From assembly GCA_003281625.1 (NCBI GenBank), contig QCBL01000001.1, positions 248,001 through 312,000 on the forward strand: a DNA stretch of 64,000 nt, in the 5' to 3' direction. The position numbers and the translations under genes were made by a program. Under the pieces are notes generated by a model. That model ran no database searches, was not told where the DNA came from, and saw nothing but the letters and a program-made list of their open reading frames with translations. The stretch is from Prochlorococcus sp. AG-347-I04. GTDB taxonomy: Bacteria > Cyanobacteriota > Cyanobacteriia > PCC-6307 > Cyanobiaceae. Position 1 is the stretch's first letter, and every line of letters begins with the position of its first letter. Shown here one piece after another: positions 19,229 to 28,293 of the stretch.

Positions 19229-20593
19229 TTATTTTGAATCTGAGATAGGAAAAAATACAGTCAAACCAGTATCACGTCTTTGTGTGACATGTCCTCCTAA
19301 ACTAGCTAACAACTTTTGAGTGGCATTTTGGCTAAGTTGTAAACTTCCAGTTTGAGGGTTCCAATTTAAAACAGGACCAATATCAGAACCGTTATCTTTT
19401 TTTAGAATTTCTTTTTGATTGTTATCTAATTTTTGTAATTTAAGTTGAAGTTTGAGTTTTTGACCAGCTGGTCTTAATTCTAAAATTAATATACTTCCCT
19501 CTTTTAATCCTCTAGTATTTTTATCAATTAATCCTCTTAACATTAATTCTAATTTTTCAGAATCACTCAATATTTGTGGAAGTTGTTTTGGGATATCTAT
19601 TTTTAAAGAAATACCACGTCGATTTAATTGTTTATTCCACAAGGGAGCAAGCTTTTTTAAAATTTCGGCTAAATTAATTTTCGCCAAGTTGTTTAATGAT
19701 GGCTCTTCATTACTGACTAATTCTGCTGCATTAAAGATTAAACCAAACCTATCAATTTGTTCATTACATTCATTATTTATTTGAATTAAACGATTTCTCA
19801 TTGATTCATCCATTTTGTATTTTTTTAAAGTAGAACTTATGAGGGTTCTTATTGTTGCTAAGGGAGTTCTTACTTCATGAGAAATTGCGCTTAATAATTT
19901 TGCTTCAGTTATTTGCACATTTTTTTCATCGTTTATTACAGAATTCTGTATATTATGGTTTGGTTCAATGTTTGCTAATTTTGCCGATAACATTGGCCAA
20001 AATAATTTCTCAAATTGATTGTTAATATTAAGGCTACCTAAATTATTTATTGCATCACGAAATTTTATTCCTTCATCATAATTTGCTTTATTTAATTTTG
20101 AGTGCATTAATTCAATTGAAAGTTTTAGGCTTTCTTCATCACACTTCATTAACAGAATTTTCTTATCTTTTTCTCCCACAATTGATAATACGCATTGAAA
20201 ATTTGGGGTTATTATCATCAAAAAAGGTTCATAACCATCTTCTTGGGAAAGATTTAAGACTTTATAATTACTAACTAAATCGTTATCTTTTTTTATCTTT
20301 TCTGAATTATTGACTGGTAAAAAACCTGCATTCTCATTTTGAAAGTATGGAAACCCCTCAGGAGACCAAAGCCATCCATGAAGTTGATTTAAAAATTTTT
20401 TATCATTAAAAGCTGGTAAAGGTGAGGCAACCCAAATACCTCCCTGTTTATAATTCTGAGAAAGGAAATCTTTTTGAATAACTTCTAAAGAAGCCCACCA
20501 CATTCTTCTGGAAGTATCGTCATCCACATATATATTTTGAACACCTTTAATCAAAAGGTCTTGAATTTTTTTTATAGTTATTTGTGATTTCAT
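19229..20593 (-). CDS. Sensor histidine kinase with degenerate ATPase domain
   Basis: This 454-aa soluble protein has an N-terminal sensor-like region (1-200, no membrane helix seen), an HisKA dimerisation domain with ISHEVRTPLATIR (phospho-acceptor His 239) and a C-terminal HATPase-like part. The ATP-binding boxes are poor. The N box reads GLIDKNTRGL, no DxGxG G1 box is seen, and TGSLQLS stands in for G2. It may be a weak kinase or a pseudokinase. The ATG at 20593 overlaps the rodA stop by one base (TGATG), suggesting coupled translation. Confidence 0.8.
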   Translation of the reverse strand: MKSQITIKKIQDLLIKGVQNIYVDDDTSRRMWWASLEVIQKDFLSQNYKQGGIWVASPLPAFNDKKFLNQLHGWLWSPEGFPYFQNENAGFLPVNNSEKIKKDNDLVSNYKVLNLSQEDGYEPFLMIITPNFQCVLSIVGEKDKKILLMKCDEESLKLSIELMHSKLNKANYDEGIKFRDAINNLGSLNINNQFEKLFWPMLSAKLANIEPNHNIQNSVINDEKNVQITEAKLLSAISHEVRTPLATIRTLISSTLKKYKMDESMRNRLIQINNECNEQIDRFGLIFNAAELVSNEEPSLNNLAKINLAEILKKLAPLWNKQLNRRGISLKIDIPKQLPQILSDSEKLELMLRGLIDKNTRGLKEGSILILELRPAGQKLKLQLKLQKLDNNQKEILKKDNGSDIGPVLNWNPQTGSLQLSQNATQKLLASLGGHVTQRRDTGLTVFFPISDSK

Positions 20594-21861
20594 CAACTTC
20601 TCAGTGATCGTGAACGTTTAAATATAGATAAAACAAATCCAATTGATATAAAATTAGTCAGCAATGATGTTCGTCCATAGCTCATAAAAGGAAGGGGAAT
20701 CCCAGTAACTGGTCCTAAGCCAATGGTCATAAATAAGTTAATAATTATTTGAAATAAAAAAATTGAGGCTATTCCAATAACAATTAAAGATTCAAAGTTA
20801 GTCCTCGCAATTGTTGCAGTATTAATAAGTTTTTTAATCAAAAAAAAGAACAAAAATAGAACTATCATGCACCCCACAAAACCCAATTCTTCGCCTAAAG
20901 CACTGAATATAAAATCAGTATGTTGTTCCGGTATAAATTGCAAATTAGTCAGCTTACCTTGTAGCAAACCAGTCCCAAATAATCCTCCAGAACCGATTGC
21001 AATCTGACTTTGGATCAAATGATATCCACCACCTAATGGATCTCTATTTGGATCTAAAAATAAAACTAATCTATCTTTTTGATATTCTTTTAAACCATAT
21101 TGCCACAAAATTGGAGTCAATTTTGCCACTAGTAAATGGAACGATATCGCGATAGTAGAAAAGATAATTTTCTTTTTCGAAGATCTATAAGCAAGATATC
21201 CTATAAATGGAATCCAGAAAATAAGAAGAGTTGGTAAGGTTAGATATATTGTGGATGTAACAATACAAAATACTAATATCAAAATCCACTCTATGGGCAT
21301 TTGCGACCAATAGAGCATTACACCTGTCAAAACAAGTAAAACTAAAGAGGTGCCTAAGTCCGGTTGAAAGAAAATTAATAACCAAGGAATAATTACTACT
21401 AATAGGGGCAATACTAAATCTTTTATGGTTAGAATTATTTTTTTCTCAAGTACTAAAGCGAGAGTTAGTACAGTACTTAGTTTGGCTACTTCTGACGGCT
21501 GAAAAGAAAAAATACCAAAGTTTAGCCATCTTTGAGCTCCTGAAACTGAAATCCCAAAAAAATAAATAAGTAATAAGGATATCAAAGTACACAAATAAAA
21601 TGGAACCAAATATTTTCTAATTCTCTCTAACGGTATAAGAGAAATAAAAAATGCTAAAAAATAACCTAAAAAACCAGTTAAGATATGTCCTAAATAGTTC
21701 GTTTCTAAAAAATCAACCTGAATACTTTTTATTAATAAACCAGAAATAATAACTAAAAGCAGGGGAATTATAAGTATTGGAGAAAATAAAAAACTTCTAT
21801 TAAAGTTGTCCTTTTTTTGTAAAAATCCGCTCTTATTTAATAAAGAAATTCTCCTAAACAT
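20593..21861 (-). CDS. rodA: RodA/FtsW-family peptidoglycan glycosyltransferase
   Basis: This 422-aa polytopic membrane protein of the SEDS family polymerises peptidoglycan glycan strands for cell elongation. About ten hydrophobic segments are visible. SEDS signatures include GAQRWLNFGIFSFQPSEVAKL, FQPDLGTSL, GGGYHLIQSQIAIGSGGLFGTG, PEQHTDFIFSALGEELGF and GIPLPFMSYGRTSLL in separate places. RodA is preferred over FtsW because of its length and Mrp/HK neighbourhood, but this is not decisive. I chose ATG at 21861; a TTG lies one codon further out. The gap to the mrp stop is 3 bases. Confidence 0.9.
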   Translation of the reverse strand: MFRRISLLNKSGFLQKKDNFNRSFLFSPILIIPLLLVIISGLLIKSIQVDFLETNYLGHILTGFLGYFLAFFISLIPLERIRKYLVPFYLCTLISLLLIYFFGISVSGAQRWLNFGIFSFQPSEVAKLSTVLTLALVLEKKIILTIKDLVLPLLVVIIPWLLIFFQPDLGTSLVLLVLTGVMLYWSQMPIEWILILVFCIVTSTIYLTLPTLLIFWIPFIGYLAYRSSKKKIIFSTIAISFHLLVAKLTPILWQYGLKEYQKDRLVLFLDPNRDPLGGGYHLIQSQIAIGSGGLFGTGLLQGKLTNLQFIPEQHTDFIFSALGEELGFVGCMIVLFLFFFLIKKLINTATIARTNFESLIVIGIASIFLFQIIINLFMTIGLGPVTGIPLPFMSYGRTSLLTNFISIGFVLSIFKRSRSLRS

Positions 21862-21864
21862 CAA

Positions 21865-22935
21865 TTAACTTTTAACAAATTGATTCTTAATTAATTTAGC
21901 TAAATTACCAAATACAATAGAACTTTCTTTATTTGGCTGGCTTATTGAGATTGGTACACCTTTATTACTATCATCAACGAGAGGGATTTCAATAGGAATT
22001 TGGGCTAATAATGGTAAGTCATTTTCGTTGGCTAATATTTTTCCACCACCTTTACCAAAAATTTCATATTTTTTACCTGGCATATCTGGCGGAATAAATA
22101 CTGACATATTTTCTACAATTCCCAGTAAAGGTACTCCGAGTTGTTTAAACATTGCTAATCCCCTTCTTGCATCTTGCAAAGATACTTGTTGAGGAGTAGT
22201 GACAACTATGGCTCCAGAAATAGGCACAGATTGAGAAAGAGATATTTGAGCATCTCCTGTTCCTGGAGGCAAATCAATAACCAAAAAATCAAGATTATTC
22301 CATTCCACTTGGTACAAAAATTGTCTGATAATACTATTAAGCATTGGTCCTCTCCAAATAACTGGCTGACCTTCTTCAATTAGGAAACCCATTGATACCA
22401 ATGAAATTCCATATTTATTTATTGGTATTAACCTTTGATCACTGCCACTACCTTCTGTAACCTTTGGATTCTGTTCGGCAACTCCCATCATTGAGGGAGT
22501 ATTGGGTCCATATATATCCGCATCCAGCAGACCAGTTTTTAAGCCTAATTTAGCTAGAGAACAAGCGAGATTAACTGCAATGGTACTTTTTCCAACTCCC
22601 CCTTTCCCACTGCTAACAGCTATGATGTGTCGAATCCCATCAATCTTCTGCAACTCTGGAGCATTACTTTGATTTTGAGATTCTCTTTTGGAAGGATTAT
22701 TATCTATTTCTATTTGAACATCATCAATATCTTCAAAATCCAGCAGTACGCCTCTAACCTCTTGTACAATCCTATCTCTCTGAGAATTTGCAAACGGTGG
22801 TAAAGATAATGTTACGATTACCCTCGGTAAAGTTACTCTTACATTTTTAATCCAAGCTAATTCAATTACATTTTTCTGTGATCCAGCATCTAGAACTTTT
22901 TGTAAAGCAAAATTCGCATCTTCTATTGTGGTCAT
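21865..22935 (-). CDS. mrp: Mrp/NBP35-family Fe-S cluster carrier ATPase
   Basis: The 356-aa protein combines an N-terminal MIP18/DUF59 domain (about 5-78) with a deviant Walker A ParA-type ATPase (SSGKGGVGKST, 108-118; DADIYGPNTPSM; DLPPGTGDAQ). The family carries Fe-S clusters to apo-proteins. The CxxC pair that bridges a cluster in ApbC, normally soon after ENMS, is replaced here by VFIPPDMPGKK, a form I associate with cyanobacterial Mrp. It leads a tight mrp-rodA-kinase transcript. Start ATG at 22935. Confidence 0.92.
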   Translation of the reverse strand: MTTIEDANFALQKVLDAGSQKNVIELAWIKNVRVTLPRVIVTLSLPPFANSQRDRIVQEVRGVLLDFEDIDDVQIEIDNNPSKRESQNQSNAPELQKIDGIRHIIAVSSGKGGVGKSTIAVNLACSLAKLGLKTGLLDADIYGPNTPSMMGVAEQNPKVTEGSGSDQRLIPINKYGISLVSMGFLIEEGQPVIWRGPMLNSIIRQFLYQVEWNNLDFLVIDLPPGTGDAQISLSQSVPISGAIVVTTPQQVSLQDARRGLAMFKQLGVPLLGIVENMSVFIPPDMPGKKYEIFGKGGGKILANENDLPLLAQIPIEIPLVDDSNKGVPISISQPNKESSIVFGNLAKLIKNQFVKS

Positions 22936-23093
22936 TAAATTTTTAAATATTTTTACAATGTAGTCGACTGTTTAAAAGATTAAGAACTATGTCGAACTAT
23001 CAAATAATAGGTAATAAGGTCCCCCTAAGAGAAATTATAAAGAGAAACTTATAATTAACAAAAAAAAATTTTTTCTTCAAGATTTCTAAATAC

Positions 23094-24122
23094 ATGTTGA
23101 AAGAACCTCCTAAAAACTCGAGAGAAAAAACTAAAAATCTCTTATTAACTCTACAAGACAAAATTTGTACAGGACTTAAAAATATAGATGGCAAAGGGAA
23201 ATTTACAGAAGAATCCTGGCTAAGAGACGAAGGTGGCGGTGGAAGATCAAGAGTATTGAAAAATGGTTCAATTTTTGAGCAAGCAGGAGTAAATTTCTCG
23301 GAAGTACAGGGAAAAGAATTACCTCAATCTATAATCTCTCAAAGGCCCGAAGCAAAAGGTCATGAATGGTTTGCTACGGGAACTTCTATGGTATTGCATC
23401 CTAAGAATCCCTATATTCCTACAGTTCATCTGAATTATCGATATTTCGAAGCTGGTCCTGTTTGGTGGTTTGGGGGAGGTGCAGACTTAACCCCTTTTTA
23501 TCCTTATCTTTCTGATGTAAGGAATTTTCATAATGAGCATAAAAAAGCTTGTGAGAAAGTTGATCAAGATTTGCATAAAGTTTTCAAACCATGGTGTGAT
23601 GAATATTTCTTCTTGAAGCATAGAAATGAATCAAGAGGCATAGGAGGTATTTTTTATGATTATCAAGATGGTGCAGGCAATATTTATAGAGGAAATAATC
23701 AAAATGGAGAAGCATCAAAAGCTTCACAAAATATTGGAAGATTTAATTTAAATTGGGATAATTTATTTTCATTAGCCGAAAACTGTGGGCAGGCATTTCT
23801 GCCCTCATATTTGCCTATTGTTGAAAAAAGAGCTTCTCAAACATATTCATCGAAGGAAAGAGAATTCCAGCTATATCGAAGAGGTAGATATGTCGAATTC
23901 AATTTGGTTTGGGATAGAGGGACGATTTTTGGACTACAAACAAATGGTAGAACTGAATCTATATTAATGTCCTTACCGCCTTTAGCTAGATGGGAATATG
24001 GATATAAAGCTAAAAAGGGTTCTCGAGAGGAATTGCTTACATCAATTTTTACAAAACCCCAAGATTGGTTTAATGACAAAGAGTTAGAGAAATTCTGTAT
24101 AAAGAATAGTATTTTTGATTAA
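23094..24122 (+). CDS. hemF: Oxygen-dependent coproporphyrinogen III oxidase
   Basis: HemF decarboxylates coproporphyrinogen III to protoporphyrinogen IX using O2, on the path to heme and chlorophyll. The 342-aa protein shows [18 protein letters not shown]-like and [11 protein letters not shown] motifs, the [11 protein letters not shown] signature, and [16 protein letters not shown] near the C-terminus. The ATG at 23094 follows AT-rich leader sequence containing a 7-base inverted repeat (ATTATAA/TTATAAT, 23034-23055) of unknown meaning. It diverges from mrp. Confidence 0.97.
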   Translation: MLKEPPKNSREKTKNLLLTLQDKICTGLKNIDGKGKFTEESWLRDEGGGGRSRVLKNGSIFEQAGVNFSEVQGKELPQSIISQRPEAKGHEWFATGTSMVLHPKNPYIPTVHLNYRYFEAGPVWWFGGGADLTPFYPYLSDVRNFHNEHKKACEKVDQDLHKVFKPWCDEYFFLKHRNESRGIGGIFYDYQDGAGNIYRGNNQNGEASKASQNIGRFNLNWDNLFSLAENCGQAFLPSYLPIVEKRASQTYSSKEREFQLYRRGRYVEFNLVWDRGTIFGLQTNGRTESILMSLPPLARWEYGYKAKKGSREELLTSIFTKPQDWFNDKELEKFCIKNSIFD

Positions 24123-24149
24123 AAATTATGGCATTAAGTTTTAAAGTAA

Positions 24150-24707
24150 CTAGATAGGTGTTTTAAATAAGGAACCGTCACTTTTTAATTGAAGTTTTTC
24201 TCCGAGTTCATTTTCTAAAGAGATTAATTCATCTCTATGCGCTCTAAGTCTCATAAAAGTTGAATTATTTTCATTTTCGTTGATCAACCTTAATTCAAAT
24301 TTCTCCTCTCTTGCTGATTTTTTAAAATAAACAATTCCAGACAAAGGGCCACCAATTAATCCCAAAAGAATAGGCCACCAACCTAATTCAGGATATATTT
24401 GAATAATGACTAATCCCAAAGCACAAGAACCGAAACCGCCTAGAAAGCCTAAAAAAATTGCCAAAAACTTACTAGAAACAACTTGTCCCTTGAATATCAA
24501 AATTCTTTGTTCAAAATCTCCTCCAGTTTGCTTCCATCCCCTCAAATTAAGCCATTGACATAAATCATTCAAAACCTTAACTGGCTGCTGAGAAGATGAA
24601 ATCTCTAAGATGGTTGTTCTATCTTTACTAGAAGCCCTGAGAAAAAAGAATAATCCTATTGCCAAAAGAATTGTCAGTAATAATGTTGAATTTAAGGAAT
24701 AAGACAT
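24150..24707 (-). CDS. CCB2/CCB4-like cofactor assembly of complex C factor
   Basis: The 185-aa protein has one N-terminal membrane helix (about 8-24), a soluble linker, and a hairpin of two helices (about 80-102 and 108-128, with GFLGGFGSCALGLVI and WWPILLGLIGGPLSGIVYF). It resembles the cyanobacterial family related to plastid CCB2/CCB4, which helps attach heme c(i) covalently to cytochrome b6. Recognition is by pattern and memory of the family. Convergent with hemF. Confidence 0.7.
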   Translation of the reverse strand: MSYSLNSTLLLTILLAIGLFFFLRASSKDRTTILEISSSQQPVKVLNDLCQWLNLRGWKQTGGDFEQRILIFKGQVVSSKFLAIFLGFLGGFGSCALGLVIIQIYPELGWWPILLGLIGGPLSGIVYFKKSAREEKFELRLINENENNSTFMRLRAHRDELISLENELGEKLQLKSDGSLFKTPI

Positions 24708-24822
24708 TAAATAAATTTTTTCTAATAACTCGAGAATAAAAATTAAAATTACATCATATTATAATTTTTTAGATTTATTCTGTAAAATAACATTATTAGA
24801 TAAAAATTCTTAATTAAATAAA

Positions 24823-24854
24823 ATCTTAAATTAATATTCTAAGATCTTAAATTA
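24823..24854. repeat. 11-base direct repeat with 21-base period upstream of the exonuclease gene
   Basis: ATCTTAAATTA occurs at 24823-24833 and again at 24844-24854, exactly 21 bases (about two helical turns) apart. The second copy is part of the palindrome TAAGATCTTA (24840-24849). It could be an operator or just AT-rich coincidence. Confidence 0.35.
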
Positions 24855-24873
24855 CTTAAAATACTTATTTAAA

Positions 24874-25509
24874 ATGACTATTGAAAATAAAAATATTGAT
24901 CTTCTTTATAGCGATTTAACGGGAGATTTATTCAATCTTTATAGAAACTCATCCTACCTAGCTATTGACACTGAAGCAATGGGGTTAATTCATGGAAGAG
25001 ATAGACTTTGTTTAGTACAAATATGTAATGAATTTGGTAAAACATCCTGTATAAAAATCGAACTTAATACCTCTTCTTCACCTAATTTAAAATCACTTCT
25101 TGAAGATGAAAAAATTACGAAAATATTTCACTATGCAAGATTCGATGTAGCAGCTCTAAAATGCAATCTTGAAATTAATACAAAAAATATTTTTTGTACT
25201 AAAATCGCAAGCAAGTTAGCAAGAACTTATACAAATAAACACGGTTTAAAAGATTTAATAAATGAATTATTAGGCATAGAACTGGACAAAAGCTCGCAAA
25301 GTAGTGATTGGGGTAGCGACGAAGATTTAACAAAAGATCAATTAGATTATGCAGCAAATGATGTTAGATATTTAATTGAAGCAATGCATAAATTAAAAGT
25401 TATCTTAGAAAGAGAGAATAGATATGAATTAGCTCAAAAATGTTTCGAAACAGTTTCTGTACATGCTGATTTAGATATACTAAAATTCTCAAATATATTT
25501 GAACATTAA
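24874..25509 (+). CDS. rnd: RNase D-like 3'-5' exonuclease
   Basis: The 211-aa protein is a single DEDDy exonuclease domain. Exo I has DTEAMG (Asp 32, Glu 34), Exo II has HYARFDVAAL, and Exo III has YAANDVRYL. It lacks the HRDC domains of E. coli RNase D (375 aa), as is usual for the short cyanobacterial form. Probable role is 3' trimming of tRNA or other small RNAs. Start ATG at 24874. Confidence 0.88.
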   Translation: MTIENKNIDLLYSDLTGDLFNLYRNSSYLAIDTEAMGLIHGRDRLCLVQICNEFGKTSCIKIELNTSSSPNLKSLLEDEKITKIFHYARFDVAALKCNLEINTKNIFCTKIASKLARTYTNKHGLKDLINELLGIELDKSSQSSDWGSDEDLTKDQLDYAANDVRYLIEAMHKLKVILERENRYELAQKCFETVSVHADLDILKFSNIFEH

Positions 25510-25512
25510 GGA

Positions 25513-25779
25513 TCAATCTTCAGTTAAAAAATTATCTTCACCATCAAGAGTTTCCATAAGCTTATCAAGTATTCTTGAAGAACTTAGTTTATCTCCATCA
25601 TTTTTTTCACAAGTTTTTAAGACATTTTGAGCTACTTTTATTTTTTCTTGAATAGTTTGCGAGCCCTCTTTTGCAATTTGAATTTCTACTTTCTTCTTAG
25701 CAGAAGATAAGCTTATACTCATAAGTTTTGCAATCTCTGCACAAATTTTTAGATATTGCCGATCATTTATTGGATACAT
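25513..25779 (-). CDS. Conserved picocyanobacterial protein, unknown function
   Basis: This 88-aa soluble, mostly helical protein (Lys/Glu rich, no membrane helix, one Cys pair not in a motif) has no domain I recognise. It has an ATG start at 25779 and ends 3 bases from the convergent exonuclease gene. Codon use resembles its neighbours, so it is probably real. Confidence 0.55.
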   Translation of the reverse strand: MYPINDRQYLKICAEIAKLMSISLSSAKKKVEIQIAKEGSQTIQEKIKVAQNVLKTCEKNDGDKLSSSRILDKLMETLDGEDNFLTED

Positions 25780-25814
25780 AAAATAATTAAAAATTAATAT
25801 GATATTGCCATTTA

Positions 25815-27074
25815 CTAAGATAACAAATGAAGGTTAATGGCATCTACGATTTTCATACTAGCGCCGGATTCTCCCATTCTTTTTTTCCCAACTTTTGCTT
25901 GTTCTAACCTATCAACTTTTCTTTTCAAAAGTAAACTTAAACGTTTTAAAAGAATTTTTTTATTCTTGCAGACTAAAACACTACCTCCCAATAATCTTGA
26001 TTGCCTTTTTGCAAATGATTTTGTAAATTGTGGTCCACTTCCTGGTAGAGAAAGAGATGGAATTCCAAGGCCAGTAATTTGCTCTGTAGCAGTTCCTGCA
26101 TTAGACAAGCCAACTTCTGCCATATTGGACCATAAATTGAATTTTCCTTTTCCAATCACTACATATTGATCTTTCTTTTTCCATACTGAATCTTCATCAA
26201 TTAGAAATTTAACTTTACTCTGTTTTATAAAACCATATTTTTTTAGATAATTGTGAATTTGAATCACATTCGCATTAATACTCAAAGGCAAAAGTATTAC
26301 CAAATCCTTCGATATATCAAAATCTTGCAAACAAGAAAGAAAATTATCAAGATTTCTAAGAGCTTCAGGGTATCTACTTCCAACTAATAAAATAATCCTT
26401 TTAAAAGAAATAATATTTGATAACTTCCCGTTTTTTGCATTAACAAAATCCATCATTGGATTACCAAAGTATTTTGCATCAATATTTTTTCTATTCAAAT
26501 TATTTGCTGTAAATTTATCTCTCATAATTAAATTTTTACATCTTGGAGATTTCATTAAAAACATTTCCCATGGATCCCATTCAGAACCTTTCAACTTATG
26601 ATAAAAATCGCTTAAATCCCAACCTGGCCCACTACTCCAAGTATGATCACTTTTGGGAGTTCCAATGAAACTAAATTCGCATGCTGAACTCCAAGCGAAA
26701 AGTAATGGCAGGAAATCTCCTACGGCGATGATTTTGCAATTATGTTTTGACTTCTGTTTTATAAGTAAATAATTTCTTAAATTATCGATTAAAAATCCTG
26801 CAAACAAATCATGCACAAATCCCTTCAGACTTTGATTACTAAAACCTCCACTAGGCAGATCTTTTAAAAATCCTATTTTACGGAAATTCTTTGATTTTAT
26901 CGAATCAAATATATCTCCATTACCTACTAATGGCAAAACTTCAATATTTTTATTTTTTATTTTTTTTTGTAAAATTTTTATTATTTCTGATGCTATTAAA
27001 TCTTCGCCATGACCATTGCATACAAATAATAGAGAATAAGACGCCTTACTGTTAATATCATAAAAAGACTCAAT
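25815..27074 (-). CDS. Lipid-A-disaccharide-synthase-related GT-B protein; start codon unresolved
   Basis: A protein of about 420 aa related to LpxB/MurG-type GT-B glycosyltransferases, with LLFVCNGHGEDLIASEI at the N-terminus, a VGSRYPEALRN strand-loop, and NAGTATEQITGLGIPSLSLPGSGPQFT near the C-terminal donor site. Picocyanobacteria lack standard lipid A, so the true substrate is unknown. The frame has no ATG, GTG or TTG between the antisense tRNA-Cys (27087-27157) and the conserved core. The listed end is an in-frame ATT (27074); ATT at 27056 or TTG codons behind the tRNA are alternatives. Confidence 0.72.
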   Translation of the reverse strand: MESFYDINSKASYSLLFVCNGHGEDLIASEIIKILQKKIKNKNIEVLPLVGNGDIFDSIKSKNFRKIGFLKDLPSGGFSNQSLKGFVHDLFAGFLIDNLRNYLLIKQKSKHNCKIIAVGDFLPLLFAWSSACEFSFIGTPKSDHTWSSGPGWDLSDFYHKLKGSEWDPWEMFLMKSPRCKNLIMRDKFTANNLNRKNIDAKYFGNPMMDFVNAKNGKLSNIISFKRIILLVGSRYPEALRNLDNFLSCLQDFDISKDLVILLPLSINANVIQIHNYLKKYGFIKQSKVKFLIDEDSVWKKKDQYVVIGKGKFNLWSNMAEVGLSNAGTATEQITGLGIPSLSLPGSGPQFTKSFAKRQSRLLGGSVLVCKNKKILLKRLSLLLKRKVDRLEQAKVGKKRMGESGASMKIVDAINLHLLS

Positions 27075-27086
27075 CGAATCTTTTTC

Positions 27087-27157
27087 GGCGGCATGGCCAA
27101 GTGGTAAGGCAGAGGATTGCAAATCCTTTATCCCCAGTTCGAATCTGGGTGCCGCCT
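27087..27157 (+). tRNA. tRNA-Cys (anticodon GCA)
   Basis: A 71-base cloverleaf: acceptor GGCGGCA/TGCCGCC, anticodon loop TTGCAAA (GCA), T loop TTCGAAT, and the U discriminator base expected for tRNA-Cys. No encoded CCA. It is divergent from and abuts the LpxB-like gene. Confidence 0.97.
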
Positions 27158-27360
27158 TATTTAATTTTTTTACGCATTTAATTATGAAGTTTTCTAAGAA
27201 CTTCAATTTCAAATAAAAAGTATAAAGTTTCAATTATTTATTTTATAGAATAATTTTTTCCTTATTATTGATAAATAATACCTTATATCCATTAATAAAT
27301 AAATTTAATGGAATTATTAATAATTTTCATTAGGTTATTTATATATAAATTTGAATTATT

Positions 27361-27540
27361 TTAGTAATCATTATCTGCTACACACATTCCTAAACATCTA
27401 ACACCGTTTGATGCAGTCCTTTTACAATGATTGCATAAAATTGGGTCTTTCTCTGAAGTAAGGATAATTTTTGAATTATTTTGGTCTTTAAAACTTATTA
27501 ACTCTTGTGTTGAATCAAATAGAGTCATTCTTGGAATCAT
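27361..27540 (-). CDS. Small four-cysteine protein, unknown function
   Basis: A 59-aa protein with Cys 36-x2-Cys 39 (CNHC) and Cys 49-x3-Cys 53 (CLGMC), suggestive of a zinc knuckle. I take the ATG at 27540; a second ATG at 27528 would give 55 aa. Its first 26 bases overlap the end of the 214-aa gene in another frame, implying coupled translation. Function unknown. Confidence 0.6.
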   Translation of the reverse strand: MIPRMTLFDSTQELISFKDQNNSKIILTSEKDPILCNHCKRTASNGVRCLGMCVADNDY

Positions 27541-28159
27541 TGCCTGAGTCGATACTAACAACAAGTGAGGCATTTGTGTTGGATGAGGGTATATCCATAA
27601 TTTTTACAGTTTCTTTAGGCTCATCAATAACTTGATTTTCTTCAGTACTCTCATCAACTGCACAAGCTTCAAGAGCCTCTCGAAGTAGTGAATCAAAAGT
27701 TGCTCCAGGCAATCTATGTCTAGCAACCTCAAGAAAAGTTCTCGGTAACGATTCAGATGCAGCATCTCGTAAAGCAGGATTATTCTTTCTATGTTCTTGT
27801 TCTTCTTCTATTGATTTAATAAACCTCAATGTGACATCTCTTTTGGTAGAGGCTTTTATCAGCGTATCATTTTCAGGATTACTATTATTAGGCACATTTT
27901 CAAGATCACGAAGTCTTTTTTCCAAACTATTTAAAACTTCATTAGCTTCTTTACTAATATGCGCTAATTGACCATCGGACAAATTAGGTAAATCAGCGAC
28001 AAAAACTTTCCCATGATCCCTTAGTGTTAAGAAAGTTGGTCTAGGGCCTTGAGCCTGTCTACCAATTGATTCGGAATTATTACCTATCGGTCTTTTTGGA
28101 GGTGTAGGGCCAGCTGAACTACGTCTACGTGTAATTCTTTGATTATTTGCAAAGGGCAT
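27515..28159 (-). CDS. Conserved cyanobacterial protein, unknown function
   Basis: A 214-aa soluble protein with a basic, Pro/Arg-rich N-terminus (TRRRSSAGPTPPKRP), then a central helical, charged region (about 55-165) and an acidic, Ser/Asn-rich disordered tail. No domain is recognised. The basic start could bind nucleic acid, which is only a guess. Start ATG at 28159; its end overlaps the four-cysteine gene. Confidence 0.6.
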   Translation of the reverse strand: MPFANNQRITRRRSSAGPTPPKRPIGNNSESIGRQAQGPRPTFLTLRDHGKVFVADLPNLSDGQLAHISKEANEVLNSLEKRLRDLENVPNNSNPENDTLIKASTKRDVTLRFIKSIEEEQEHRKNNPALRDAASESLPRTFLEVARHRLPGATFDSLLREALEACAVDESTEENQVIDEPKETVKIMDIPSSNTNASLVVSIDSGNDSKNDSI

Positions 28160-28293
28160 TGAATAAAGGTTAAATCTTAATACTTAAACTTCCGATATAA
28201 TTCGGCGGTAATTTTATTATATTACACCTAACTTTTTCATTTGGGTATAAAAAATAATTTTTCTAAAAATGCACTCTAAAAAGATAAATAAAT

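Noticed and set aside
23034-23055. Inverted repeat in the hemF leader
   Set aside because: A 7-bp all-A/T stem with an 8-base loop is too weak and too likely by chance to call an operator or terminator.
25837-26169. 110-aa plus-strand ORF inside the LpxB-like gene
   Set aside because: It is antisense to conserved GT-B motifs; no independent evidence.
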